Source: Corticium candelabrum
Lineage: Eukaryota; Porifera; Homoscleromorpha; Homosclerophorida; Plakinidae
Direction of reading: 5' to 3'
NCBI RefSeq assembly: GCF_963422355.1
Contig: NC_085106.1
Location: forward strand, 5,431,808-5,495,807
Length of the DNA stretch: 64,000 nt
A program made the position numbers and the translations under genes. Positions 1-9,932 of this stretch are shown here, one piece after another. The notes under the pieces are model-generated. The model had not been told where the DNA came from, searched no databases, and worked only from the letters and a program-made list of their open reading frames with translations. Within the stretch, counting starts at the first letter, position 1; each line of letters starts with the position of its first letter.

Positions 1-96
1 TTGGCCGGAAATAAAAAATGAGCTGATGCGAGGACAAACAGCACAGAACAGACACGACCTTCTGGCCAGAGTCTTTCACCTGAAGTTTAAAAGCTA

Positions 97-1244
97 ATGG
101 AATTGCTCATCAACGGTGCCATCTTTGGCACAACACGCGGTCACATATCCTCCATCGAGTGGCAAAAGCGGGGCCTCCTCCATTCGCATATCTTGGTGTG
201 GCTTAATGAGAAACTCCACCCTGCTGATGTCGACCCTATTATTAGTGCAGAGATACCCAACCCGAAGAAGACTCAGTGTTCTACAACATCATCAAGAAGC
301 ACATGATCCATGGGCCATGCGGTGCACTAAACCGAAAGTCGCCATGCATGAAAGACGGCAAGTGTACGAAACGATATCCAAGAGAGCTTCTCCAGGAGAT
401 TCAGACAGGGCACGAAGGGTACCCACTTTACCGCAGAAGAAAGGCTGGAGATGGTGGATTTACAGCAAAAGTGACAATCTTAGGTTGCACCGAAGTGGAA
501 ATTGACAACAAGTGGGTGGTCCCTTATTGCCCTATTCTGTCCAAAATCTTCAATGCGCACATTAATGTTGAGTACTGCAATACAGTGAAATCGATCAAGT
601 ACATATGTAAATACGTCAACAAAGGTAGCGATCAGGCAGTATTTGGGCTTGAACGGCAAGAAATGAGGAGGGATGAGGTTTCAAGATACGAGATTGGAAG
701 ATACATCTGCAGCAGTGAAGCAACATGGCGTATTCTCGACTTCCCGATTCATCACAGGTATCCACTAGTGGAGCATTTGTATGTGCACCTGGAGAATGGG
801 CAACGTGTGTATTTTACCAAAGACAACGTAAGAGACAGAATAGCAGAGCCACCTAAAACTACTTTGACAGCATTCTTCGACCTTTGCCGAGAAGACGACT
901 TTGCCAAAACTCTATTGTACTGCGATGTGCCACGATACTACAGATGGGACAGATCCAGTAAGAAATGGAAACGACGCATCCAGGGCATCCACGTGGAAGG
1001 ACATCCAGGAATCAAGTCATGCGACACTCTTGGTATCCACCCAAGCGCATTTGAATGCTATTGCTCGCGCCTTCTCCTTCACATAGTCAGAGGGCCGACA
1101 TCGTATGAAGATCTTAGAATGGTCAATCAATTCAAGTGTGCAACTTTCAGAGAAGCTTGCTCGATGAGGGGTTTGTTGGAGGATGAAGGTCACTGGAGCG
1201 CAACTCTAGAAGAAGCGGCTCTCAGTCGCTCTCCCGCATGCTGA
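97..1244 (+). pseudogene. Helitron Rep (HUH endonuclease) relic
   Basis: The Helitron_like_N domain nicks and joins DNA during rolling-circle transposition. The HUH metal-binding motif is visible as HSHILVWL (about 181-204) after a typical IEWQKRGL lead. The two-tyrosine motif is YICKYVNKG (about 601-627). HGPCGALNRKSPC (about 309-350) is another family block. Coding runs in one frame from 97 to about 306, then shifts to another frame (276-1244), so at least one frameshift separates the HUH from the tyrosines. The product stops at 1244 and the Rep-helicase linker is degraded. The copy cannot make an intact Rep. Family assignment is firm. Confidence 0.85.
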
Positions 1245-1470
1245 GAAATCTGTTTGGCACTATGATCGTCACGTGTGGGCTGGGAAACCCAAAAAGCCTG
1301 TGGGATAAACACAAGAGAGCTTAGCGGAAGACATACTACTTGAGGTAAGAATTTGTTACCTACAAACTTACAGGTTACAGCAACTGCAACTCTAACCTTT
1401 TCTTCTTCATTTTTAGGCGCGCTATCACAATCTTAGCCAAGGACCTTGCTTCAACCAAGCACTCATACTG

Positions 1471-2930
1471 TTGGAAGACATAGTTATTAGATTAGAAGGC
1501 CACGAGCTTAGAACGTATGGTCTGCCGACACCTCAGAGAGACCAGCAGGTATGCAATTGCAGAGACTTGATCAGAGAGACCAACTATGACCAAGACGAGC
1601 TTACAGCGTACGTATCAAGCAACGAACCATTACTGGTGCCAGACCAAGCTGCGGCTTATCACGTCATCCTAGACAACATGCAGAGTGGATCTGGTGGTAT
1701 TATCTTTCTAGATGCACCTGGTGGCACAGGCAAGACGTTCCTCCTCAACCTTTAACTTCCTAAGGTGAGGCAACAAAAGAAGATTGCTGTTGCTGTTGCT
1801 TCATCAGGGATTGCCGCAACTTTGCTTACCGGAGGCAGGACTGCCCACTCAGCTTTCAAACTTCCGTTAAACTTGGCACATACGGAGATGCCAACCTGTA
1901 ACATCGCTAAGGGTACAGGAATGGCCACAATACTAAAGCAATGTCAGCTGATTGTGTGGGATGAGTGCACAATGGCAAACAAGCTGGGGCTGGAGGCTCT
2001 TGATCGCACGCTAAGAGATATCAGAGAAACACAACAAACAGCTTTTGGCGCTGTAACCGTTTTACTTGCTAAACTTTCAGCTTGCCTTAAATCTTCTTTC
2101 TATGGCAGCAAGTCCAAACTCTCACCTTGTCTACTAATATGAGAGTGTATCTTGAAGGGGACGCAACAGCGGGAGAGTTTTTATCGATGCTGCTATCAAT
2201 TGGAAACGGCGAACTGACTGCTGATGGGAGCGGACTGGTAACCATACCACCCGGATGTGGAGAATTAGTTAACGTTGTAGAGGCACTTAGCGGAAAAGTC
2301 TTTCCCAACTTGGCTGTAAACTACAAGAACCACAGGTGGTTGTGCGAGCGTGCTATCCTTGCACCAAGAAATGACATTGCCAGCAAAATCAATGAAAAAC
2401 TTCTGATGCAATTGCCTGGAAAAGAACAGCTGCTAAAGTCTATTGACACAGTTGTGGACATGTCGGATTCTGTGCAGTATCCAACCGAGTTCCTAAATTC
2501 CTTAGACCTTCCTGGCATGCCACCGCATAATCTTATATTGAAAGGGGGTGCCCGGTTATGCTTCTCCGAAATCTGGATGCTCCCGATCTTTGCAATGGAA
2601 CACGACTCATCATTAAACAGATTTTGTCGCACGTTCTTGAAGCCACCATACTGACAGGACAAGCTCAAGGAAAATACATCTTCATACCAAGAATACCACT
2701 CATACCATCGGACCTTCCCTTTTCAATATAAACGACTGCAGTTTCCACTAAAAGTTTGCTTTGCAATGTCCATCAATAAATCACAAGGTCAATCATTGAA
2801 AGTTGTTGGGTTAGACTTGCAAACACCTTGCTTTTCGCACGGGCAACTATACGTTGGGTGCTCAAGAGTTGGCAGACCTAGCAGCCTCTTATCAACGCAC
2901 CGAAACAAAAAACAAAAAATGTAGTATATC
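1471..2930 (+). pseudogene. Helitron Pif1-like helicase relic
   Basis: This is the superfamily 1B helicase half of a RepHel protein. Walker A is GGTGKTF (about 1720-1740). Walker B is VWDECTM (about 1957-1977). The C-terminal signature [12 protein letters not shown] followed by [11 protein letters not shown] lies near 2767-2870. The reading frame is broken by a stop after Walker A (1755), a short deletion with frame change near 2090-2130 and another frame change near 2654. Between Walker B and 2127 the middle of the domain is missing. The element is not autonomous as it stands. Confidence 0.85.
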
Positions 2931-3062
2931 ATAAAGCGTTGCAGTTAATGTTGACATGAAGAACAACTGACGGTCTTTTAGTCTATGCACTTGAAGAAAA
3001 AACAAAAACAATGCGTATGCAAACGCACTACAGTGAAATGATAGTATTCCACCAAATCTTTA

Positions 3063-3106
3063 AAAACCGGCTTTTTTAAAAGCCACTAAACACGATCAGA
3101 GAGAGT
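3063..3106 (+). repeat. 44 bp palindrome-bearing motif shared with 41410-41454
   Basis: A perfect short palindrome, GGCTTTTTTAAAAGCC (3070-3085), is followed by ACTAAAC and AGAGAGAGTC. Nearly the same 44 bases lie at 41410-41454, just after the Tc1 transposase stop. Identity ends abruptly on both sides. It may be a scrap of Tc1 3' sequence or a shared terminal structure; the sequence does not decide which. Confidence 0.6.
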
Positions 3107-3372
3107 CAGATACCTAGGCTACTGACGTCCATGTGTTGCCATTGTGCTACTCTCTTCATACTGGTAGGACTTAGTACCAGTAAAATGTGCAGCAAATATA
3201 GGGAAGAAACACCCACACATCTATAGTTGTAACTTTCGCCTACTAATGTAGCCCGTGCAACGAATGGGTCCAGTATCCGGGACCTCGCAATACAGATTGC
3301 ACGTGACGTGTCCACAGACCCATCTTTACACTACAGTACCTTGCTCGTACGAAGGACGGGCCCTGTATCTAG

Positions 3373-3940
3373 TCTAATATATAAAAGCTCAAATTGTCTG
3401 TCTGTGTGTGTGTGTGTGTGTTCGCGTTTGAAGGCCACGTCTTTTGTCCGTTTGCAACCGAAATCGGCACGCACACTCGGCACGCACAGGAAAAGGTTTG
3501 CGTAAAAAAAATAAAAAAATTACGCACCGGGTCCCCTTTTGAGGGGTCGACCCCGCGTAAAATTTCTCGATGACACAAACGCTACACATTCCGGTTTATT
3601 TGAACACACGCCCACACCAGTCCTGTGTAGACCGTATGCATCGTCGTCCTTCGCAAAGCTTCAAGCGATCGAATATCTCTTGCTGACGAAACTTACTCTT
3701 CTATCGCTTGCGTTTCTCTCCAAATTTTGATTGCATTTGCACCGAATCCAACCTACACGTTTTCTGCAGCAAGCGCTACACGGACAGTGTGTCGATTTCT
3801 ATCGAAACAAGCGCGAAGAGCAAGATTCGTATTTATTCAGCACATCCGGGACCTCGCAACAAAGATTGCACGTGACGTGTCCACACCTATCTTTACACTA
3901 CAGTATCTTGCCCGTACGAAGGACGGGGCATGTATACTAG
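3373..3940 (+). mobile_element. non-autonomous Helitron-like unit A
   Basis: The unit begins TCTAATATATAAAAG directly after the CTAG of the upstream element and ends with CTAG (3937-3940) followed by T. The hairpin CCCGTACGAAGGACGGG (3911-3927) lies 9 bases before CTAG. TC at the 5' end, a hairpin, CTAG and a 3' T are the Helitron end rules. A (TG)n tract sits near the 5' end (about 3399-3422). No gene is evident; the open frames here are short and unsupported. Confidence 0.7.
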
Positions 3941-3957
3941 TAATATATAAAGCTCAA

Positions 3958-4005
<48 letters not shown>

Positions 4006-4526
4006 CGCGTTTGGCGGCCACGTCTTTTGTCAGTTTGCAACCGAAATTGGTACTCACACTCGGCACGCACAGGGTAAGGTTTGCGTAAAAACAATAAAAA
4101 TATGCACCGGGTCCCCTCTCGAGGGGTCGACCCCGCGTAAAATTTCTCGATGACGCAAACGCTACACATTCCAGTTTATTCGAACACACGCCCACACCAG
4201 TTCTGTGTAGACTGTATGCATCGTCGTCCTTCGCAAAACTTCGAGCAATCGAATATCTCTTGCCGACGAAGCTTACTCTTCTAGTGCTTTCGTTTCTCTC
4301 CAAATTCTGATTGCATTTGCACCAAATCCAACCTACACGTTTCTGCAGCAAGCGCTACACGGACAGTGTGTCGATTTTTATCGCAACAAGCGCGAAGAGC
4401 AAGATTCGAATTCATGCAGCACATCCGGGACCTCGCAACAAATATTGCACGTAACGTGTCAACAGCCCTATCTTTACACGACAGTATCTTCAACTTGCCC
4501 GTACGAAGGATGGGCTATGTATACTA

Positions 4527-4527
<1 letters not shown>
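3941..4527 (+). mobile_element. non-autonomous Helitron-like unit B, tandem copy
   Basis: This is a second copy of unit A, head to tail with no spacer. It starts TAATATATAAAGC and ends CTAG (4524-4527). The hairpin CCCGTACGAAGGATGGG has decayed by one base in one arm. The (TG)n tract has expanded to about 45 bases (3960-4004). The two units differ by scattered substitutions over about 570 bp, so the duplication is not very recent. Confidence 0.7.

Positions 4528-4571
<44 letters not shown>
4528..4571. repeat. (TA)n microsatellite
   Basis: About 44 bases of alternating TA follow directly after the CTAG end of unit B, where a third unit would start. Confidence 0.9.
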
Positions 4572-4573
<2 letters not shown>

Positions 4574-4711
4574 GACTTAACTACATTTTTATGTGAGTCA
4601 CTTACTAGTAGTGGTCTCCTAGAATCTCTCCAAACCCGGTGCCACAATTTTGAACCCCGGTGGCACAATTGGCACCATTGCCATGGCAACAACAACCCTG
4701 CTAGTTAGCAG

Positions 4712-5180
4712 TATTTCACCGGCTTGCTATGCAATCTACAGTAAAAAAAGGTTCGATCTGCGCAATCAAAAGTATGGTATAAGTAGATTCCCCTCTGATA
4801 ATGGATTCGTTTTCTTATGAGATACTACCATCATAGGATTAATTTGTTCCACTTTTCATACGGCATTTCTCTAAACTTCCTGATCTCTCTTTTGCTTCAA
4901 TAACAGACAGGGGTAATCTATCAAGAGGCGTAGGGCCTGGGGACGAGGCTAGGGATGTCCTACACTAAAGATCTGGACCAGCCGCATGTTACTCCTGTTT
5001 GTTACTGAAGCAAAAGAACGCTTGTTTAAAGGAAATGGGTCAGTGGGTCTGTCGGCTATTTCAAAATTTTAATTTTTAAATTTTTAAATTTGGAATTTTA
5101 GAAATTCAATTTCTGAATCTTTTGTATTGAAGTTTTAAATTTTTAATTTAACGGTACCATTTTTTAAAATTTTAATATTT
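4712..5180 (+). repeat. dispersed repeat, copy 1, carrying an insertion
   Basis: The segment from GGCTTGCTATGCAATCTAC to the A/T-rich TTTAAATTTTTAAATTT tract matches 19112-19410 in inverted orientation. The order of blocks is kept, but this copy has 160-170 extra bases at about 4871-5036. No coding sequence is apparent. The family is not identified. Confidence 0.7.
4871..5036. mobile_element. MITE inserted in the dispersed repeat
   Basis: The ends are imperfect inverted repeats: TTTTGCTTCAATAACAGACA (4890-4909) against TGTTTGTTACTGAAGCAAAA (4996-5015), and outside these CTCTAAAC against GTTTAAAG. The inverted copy near 19270 has no such insert, which gives a natural empty site. Confidence 0.65.
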
Positions 5181-5355
5181 TTAATATCTAGAAATTTTAG
5201 GTGCAGTATATTAGTAATTGCTTTGCTGATGAGAAAGCGGACGTAGTTGTATATATGAACTGATCGCCGGATTTCAACTAACAGAAATGAACGCTCATCC
5301 GTTCTCTCAAATAATTTGAGTGCATCAGAAAAAGAAACTTGAAAGAGCGAGTAGC

Positions 5356-5445
5356 AGTGTACGTAGCCTCGAAGTTCCAGACCGTCTCCAAAAGAAATGG
5401 GGGCAGTCTGGATCAACTTCTGATCAAACCGAGTTCAGAAGTTAG
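5356..5445 (+). repeat. foldback repeat, family shared with 13573-13655
   Basis: CCAGACCGTCTCC (5372-5384) is matched imperfectly by GGGGCAGTCTGG downstream. The following GATCAACTTCTGATCAAACC recurs in inverted orientation near 13590-13612. It is probably a small inverted-repeat element. No coding. Confidence 0.55.
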
Positions 5446-6078
5446 TACAGGCATTATATGGTTTGACCTTAGACAAATTGCAACACAAACTCCCTCAACT
5501 GTTTCCTACACAGAAAAGTGCTCTATAACATACTAGAAGTCTTAGTAAATTCTATGAGAGGAAGTGAGCGTATCACCTCTGGTAGCATTCAAATCACGTG
5601 ACCTCCAAAACTATCTCTTTGTCTAACTTACAGTTCTTCTGAAACACGGATATCGCATTGGGTACTGTAAAAACACTATAGTGAAGAACAAATACTTCAC
5701 TCGAGACTTGTTCAAGGCTTCTCCATCGGCGATTAGGCTAGGACGTGATCGAAAACGCCGTCGTTTCCAGATTATCGTCGTGTTCTCGTGTAGAAACCGC
5801 TCTAGCAAGGTTACGATTATCTCTCTGAAACAGTCTACCCTTTTGGCTTCTCCGCTACTCACTTTTTCAGACCATGACCGAAACTACGGGTAGTAGCCGG
5901 CGTCAAGTTCCCGTATACCCGGGAATTTTAGATTTGTCAACGAGGCAATGGACGTGTTAGAGGTGTCTGAAGATTGTATCATATTGTATCTTATTGTTGA
6001 TGCAGTTCTCAGTGCCTTGGTGCTGGCCAAAACATCTAATGTGCCTTTGCCTGGAAGTTCAGATGACCAGGAATTAAT
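5446..6078. other. no supported feature
   Basis: Short open frames on both strands near 5620-5890 resemble nothing I recognise. The sequence just before 6079 could be 5' flank of the broken gene that follows. Confidence 0.5.
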
Positions 6079-8449
6079 GTGGAAACAGAAGAGTTGTTAG
6101 AAGCTACAACTTCATCACACGAGAAGTCGGCTAGACATCCAGACCTGGATAGAGCTGCTGTTCTCTATGAGAAGGTGATGCAAGGTTCAATGTCTGCAGA
6201 TCAAGTTTGCCAGTCTGGTGTGATAACCAGAATCTGTGATGCTCTTCAGGGAGAGACTAAATTCCTGAAGTCATCTAAGACTGCTACCCTTTGGTTGCAG
6301 TACAAGCATATGGTTGATATACTTCGCAAGTATATCCAGGCAGAGTGTATACCGGCAACTGGGAATTGTATCTCCAAACTGCTTCAGAAATGCTCCCTTA
6401 CTTGGCCGCATGTGGACACAACCACTACACAAAATCTGCATGGATATATCTGCAGCGAATGTCTAATCTCCACAATGAGCATCCAGATGTGTATCAACAT
6501 TTTTTTGAGAAGGCCTCCATGTGGTGAGACAAAGTGATCATTATTGGGCTGGCTTGTCCTTGGATCTCATCATCGAACAGGTGCTCATGAGACGCCTGAA
6601 GACTAGCGGAGGTCTCACAAGAAGACGAGGGATGACTGAGCAGCAATGCCTGACATGGTTGTTGTCCAAGCCAGCTTGTGCTGATGTGAACTGTGCCATG
6701 CAAGGGCTGACTGGGGTTAGCTACAACACAGAAGAGCAAAAAACAAAGATATAACCAAGGCTACACAAGCTCGTGACTGGAAAGATACACCCACAAAATT
6801 CTCAAGTATCTTCGAGATATGAACCCTTTTACTTCCGACACTAGTCTACGAAGCATCTCTACAGGAGTACATGCACACAGAACCGTCAATGTTGACAAGG
6901 CAAAAGATGTTGGAAATGCAATTCTGGTTACCATGAAGGGAAAGACTGCTGCAGAGTATAATTTCAAGAAGAAAGACCAGGTCATCACTCTAGACTTGAA
7001 GAATGCAGTCAAGGTTGATGACATTGCAGTGCAGATTGATCCACGACTTTCCAGGGACTCACAATAATTGCTGCAAAGGCAACTGACAAGTTTGGAGATG
7101 ACTTCAGGTATATGAGCTATGCAGTTATCCACCAGCCCTTTTTGACTCATCGATCACTACTGCTTCGGGAGCCACAGAAGCCAGTACTGGCAAATGCCAT
7201 CTGGAACCTATTGGCACCAGACATTTCTGAGATAACTGGAGAGGTCCAGTATGTGCAGGATGGCGGTGCACTCATTCAGCGCATCCCATGGACGCGAGGG
7301 GCAACATACCAAGAGATACGCTCAGTGTATGCAAGGTATGTCTAAAAAAGTATGGGAAAGCAGTTGTCGTGTTTGATGGCCACAGTGGCAATCCATGGAG
7401 ACACAAGGCATGAAAGACGAACAAAAGGGCATGCTGGAGAAACTGTAGCATTTACCAGCAATATGCAGCTTACAATGTCGAAGGCTAAGTTTTTGGCCAA
7501 CAAGACCAACAAGCAGCAGTTCATCAAAATGCTCGGAGATCAACTAGAGATGAACAACTGCAAAGTGCATCATGCTCTAGGGGATGCTGATTTGCTAATT
7601 GTACAAAAATCAGTGGAGTCTGCCACAATGTCGACCACTATCCTGGTTGGTGATGACACAGACCTTCTCGTCTTGTTGTGCTATCACTCAAGCTTGCACT
7701 CTCACAGAGTGTTTTTCCAACCAGAGCCAAAGAAGAGCACAAAGAATCAGCGCGTATGGAACATCCAGGTTGTCAAGGAACAGCTAGGTCCTGAAATATC
7801 AGTCACGTGCTTTTCTGCATGCCGTCCTTGGATGTGATACAACCTCCCACCTGTGTGGCATTAGAAAAGGAACTTCTCTTAAGAAGTTCAAATCAAGTAT
7901 ACAATTTCGAGAGCAAGCTAAAAGTGTTCGATGCACAGTCAGCTTTCCCTGAAGATGTTATTATTTCTGGATTGCAGGCATTGGTTTGTTTGTACAATGG
8001 GAAACCTGCAGAAGGACTTGATTTTCTGCGTTATGCGCGTTTCTGCGAGAAGGTGGCTACCAAAACATCTCATATTCAACCACAGACTCTGCCACCCACT
8101 TCAGCTGCAGCAAAGTACCACAGTCTCCGTGTATACTTTCAGATACAACAATGGAAAGGTTCTGGGGTTGAATTTACGCCAGTAGAATGAGAGTGGAGAG
8201 AGTGAACAAGGACTTAAGCCTGTTCAGACTGACTGGCCTCCAGCTCCTGATGAGTCTTACGTATGATAAGGTGTAATTGTCAGACTGATTGCGGTACATT
8301 AGGGTGTACATGTAAGAAGTACAATGTGAAATGCACCCCTGCCTGTGGCAACTGCAGAAGATCTGGCTGTATAAACTCAGACCAGCTGACATATGAAGGT
8401 AGTGATGTTGATGAGGATGATGATAATGATGAAGATGATGATGATGATA

Positions 8450-8502
<53 letters not shown>

Positions 8503-8505
8503 TAA
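6079..8505 (+). pseudogene. broken gene for a PIN/FEN-like nuclease with Cys-rich and poly-Asp tail
   Basis: One long protein can be followed across several frames without introns. The N-terminal part (6079-7070) is helical and unrecognised. From about 7350 it shows spaced acidic motifs like those of PIN/FEN-type nucleases: VVFDGHSGN (about 7362), GDADLLIVQ (about 7582), LVGDDTDLLVLL (about 7645) and VLGCDTTSHLCG (about 7825). The C-terminus (8263-8400) has a Cys-rich module with CNCQTDCGTLGCTC and CTPACGNC, similar in spacing to CXC-type zinc modules, then a (GAT)n-encoded poly-Asp run to the stop at 8503-8505. At least five frame changes make this copy non-functional. The nuclease call is my inference from the motifs. 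Lack of introns suggests a retrocopy or a gene carried by a mobile element. Confidence 0.6.
8401..8503 (+). repeat. (GAT)n microsatellite, coding poly-Asp
   Basis: GATGAT repeats with a few AAT and GAG units encode the acidic tail of the preceding broken gene. The repeat has probably expanded since the gene decayed. Confidence 0.9.
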
Positions 8506-9063
8506 AACAATAACATTGATTGAATAGATAATAATCATTTACTTAGTAACTATTACATCTCATGAATCCGTTATTTACTTATTATACTTTATAGCCTTTA
8601 CAGGTAAGTAGTTGAGAAATACAGAAAGTTCAAAAACATTTACAATTTCACAAAAACATTGGTATATATACGATAAAAGATGGTGTAGAATCGGCAACAA
8701 GTATGTTAACGTATGACCACTTTTTGACACTTTCCCTGCACATATTTTAAATCCTTTTGGTATGTTGTAGAGGACACTTTTCTGTATACGAAAGACTTGA
8801 AAAAGGTTGTGTTGCAATTAGTCTAAGGTTGACTCAAAATTTGTCACAAAATGCCTGTACTAAGTGATCCGTGTCAGTCAATCAGCAAGCTGCCGCCACT
8901 ACAGTGGCGGCCAATGAACGTCGAGAGTTATGTAATGACATGCACGGCTTCTGGCAAAGGCATTCGACAAGTACGTGTAAAGACATCTCGTAATTGATTG
9001 CATAAACGTGCGTCATTTGTGATGTAAAACTGCACTGGACCGTGCCTTTGAAACAGCGCCCAA
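8506..9063. other. no supported feature
   Basis: A/T-rich sequence between the broken nuclease gene and the gypsy LTR. One 80-codon frame on the minus strand (8575-8817) has no recognisable motif. Confidence 0.5.
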
Positions 9064-9208
9064 TATAACTAACACAGGCGTGTCTGGTTAATTAGATAAT
9101 ACAATTAGACTTGTGTATGTGACTAGAACAGTTGTTGATTAGTAGTCTTCAGTAGTGGAGTCTAGTGAGCGTAAGCTGAAGGTATAATATAGTACCAGTA
9201 ACATCACA
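9064..9208 (+). repeat. 5' LTR of gypsy 1
   Basis: About 145 bp ending AACATCACA. It matches 13215-13361 along its full length, with roughly nine substitutions and one 2-base gap by eye. The starting TG has become TA. The LTR is short for the superfamily. Confidence 0.9.
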
Positions 9209-9224
9209 TGGTGTCAGGACTCGG
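9209..9224 (+). other. primer-binding site, tRNA-Leu type
   Basis: TGGTGTCAGGACTCGG directly follows the LTR. It starts with TGG, complement of the CCA tail, and resembles the complement of tRNA-Leu 3' ends (TGGTGTCAGAAGTGGGA), with differences in its second half. Confidence 0.65.
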
Positions 9225-9932
9225 ATGGAGAAACTACGCGCGCCTCAAGCTATTTCCTTCGGAGCAGTCAATCTCGCACACGGATGGAGAAAATGGAGGA
9301 AGCAATTTGAGATATACTTCCAAGCGGCTGAACTCTCGAAGAAGGCTAAAGCAACAGAAGTCGCAATCCTACTTAACGTGGCAGGAACCGAAGCGCAGGA
9401 AATCTATGATGCGTTCGTCTTCACAGCAGGCGACGAAGGACCGGCGGTCGGAGATGTCTTGAACAAATTCGACGACCACTGCAATCCGCGCAAGAACGAG
9501 GTATTCGAGCGACACCAGTTCTGGAGCCGAGATCAGCATGAAGACGAGACGGTAGATCAGTGGCTCACCGAGCTTCGCACAAAGGCGGCCACATGCGGTT
9601 TCGGTGACCAGAAGGACGAGCTTATTCGCGACAAGATTGTATTTGGAGTCAGAGACGGTCGAGTCAAGGAACGACTTTTAAGAGAAGAAAATCTGACGTT
9701 GCAGTCTGCATTGGACATCTGCAGGGCCGCAGAGACAAGCACTTACCAAGGCAAAATGATGACTAAAGACGCCACGCGAGTAGAGATCAACTCGATGTCA
9801 AGAAGTTCGCAACGTACTAGCCGGCCAATACCTGCCAACGCAGCAGCAAAGGCATGGCAGATGGAAAAAGACCGCACCATGCAAGTACTGTGGCGGCTAT
9901 CACGCGCCTCGAAAATGTCCAGCATATGGTAA
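9225..9932 (+). pseudogene. gag of gypsy 1
   Basis: The 235-codon frame starting MEKLRAPQAISFG holds a retrotransposon Gag capsid region with WRKWRKQFEIYFQAAEL near the N-terminus and the WLTELRTKAATC block of gypsy Gag proteins. The zinc knuckles that should end the protein (CKYCGGYHAPRKC at about 9880-9918, then CDNCHKRNH) lie in another frame, in line with the downstream pol. A frameshift near 9850-9880 therefore cuts the knuckles off the capsid. This could be a natural frameshift for pol expression, but its position before the knuckles argues for decay. Confidence 0.8.

Larger units (their letters stand above)
1..3372 (+). mobile_element. Helitron, 3' part of a decayed autonomous copy
   Basis: The window opens inside this element, so its 5' end is missing. 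It carries Rep relics (about 90-1244) and Pif1-type helicase relics (about 1470-2915), the RepHel order of Helitrons. The proposed 3' end is CTAG at 3369-3372, preceded by an imperfect hairpin (CGTACGAAGGACG, 3346-3358) and followed by T, as in the Helitron rule of hairpin, short spacer, CTRR, host T. The last 100 bases (about 3270-3372) recur at the 3' ends of the two units directly downstream. That supports one family but does not prove that the helicase region and this end belong to the same copy. 2930-3270 has no recognisable coding. Confidence 0.75.
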
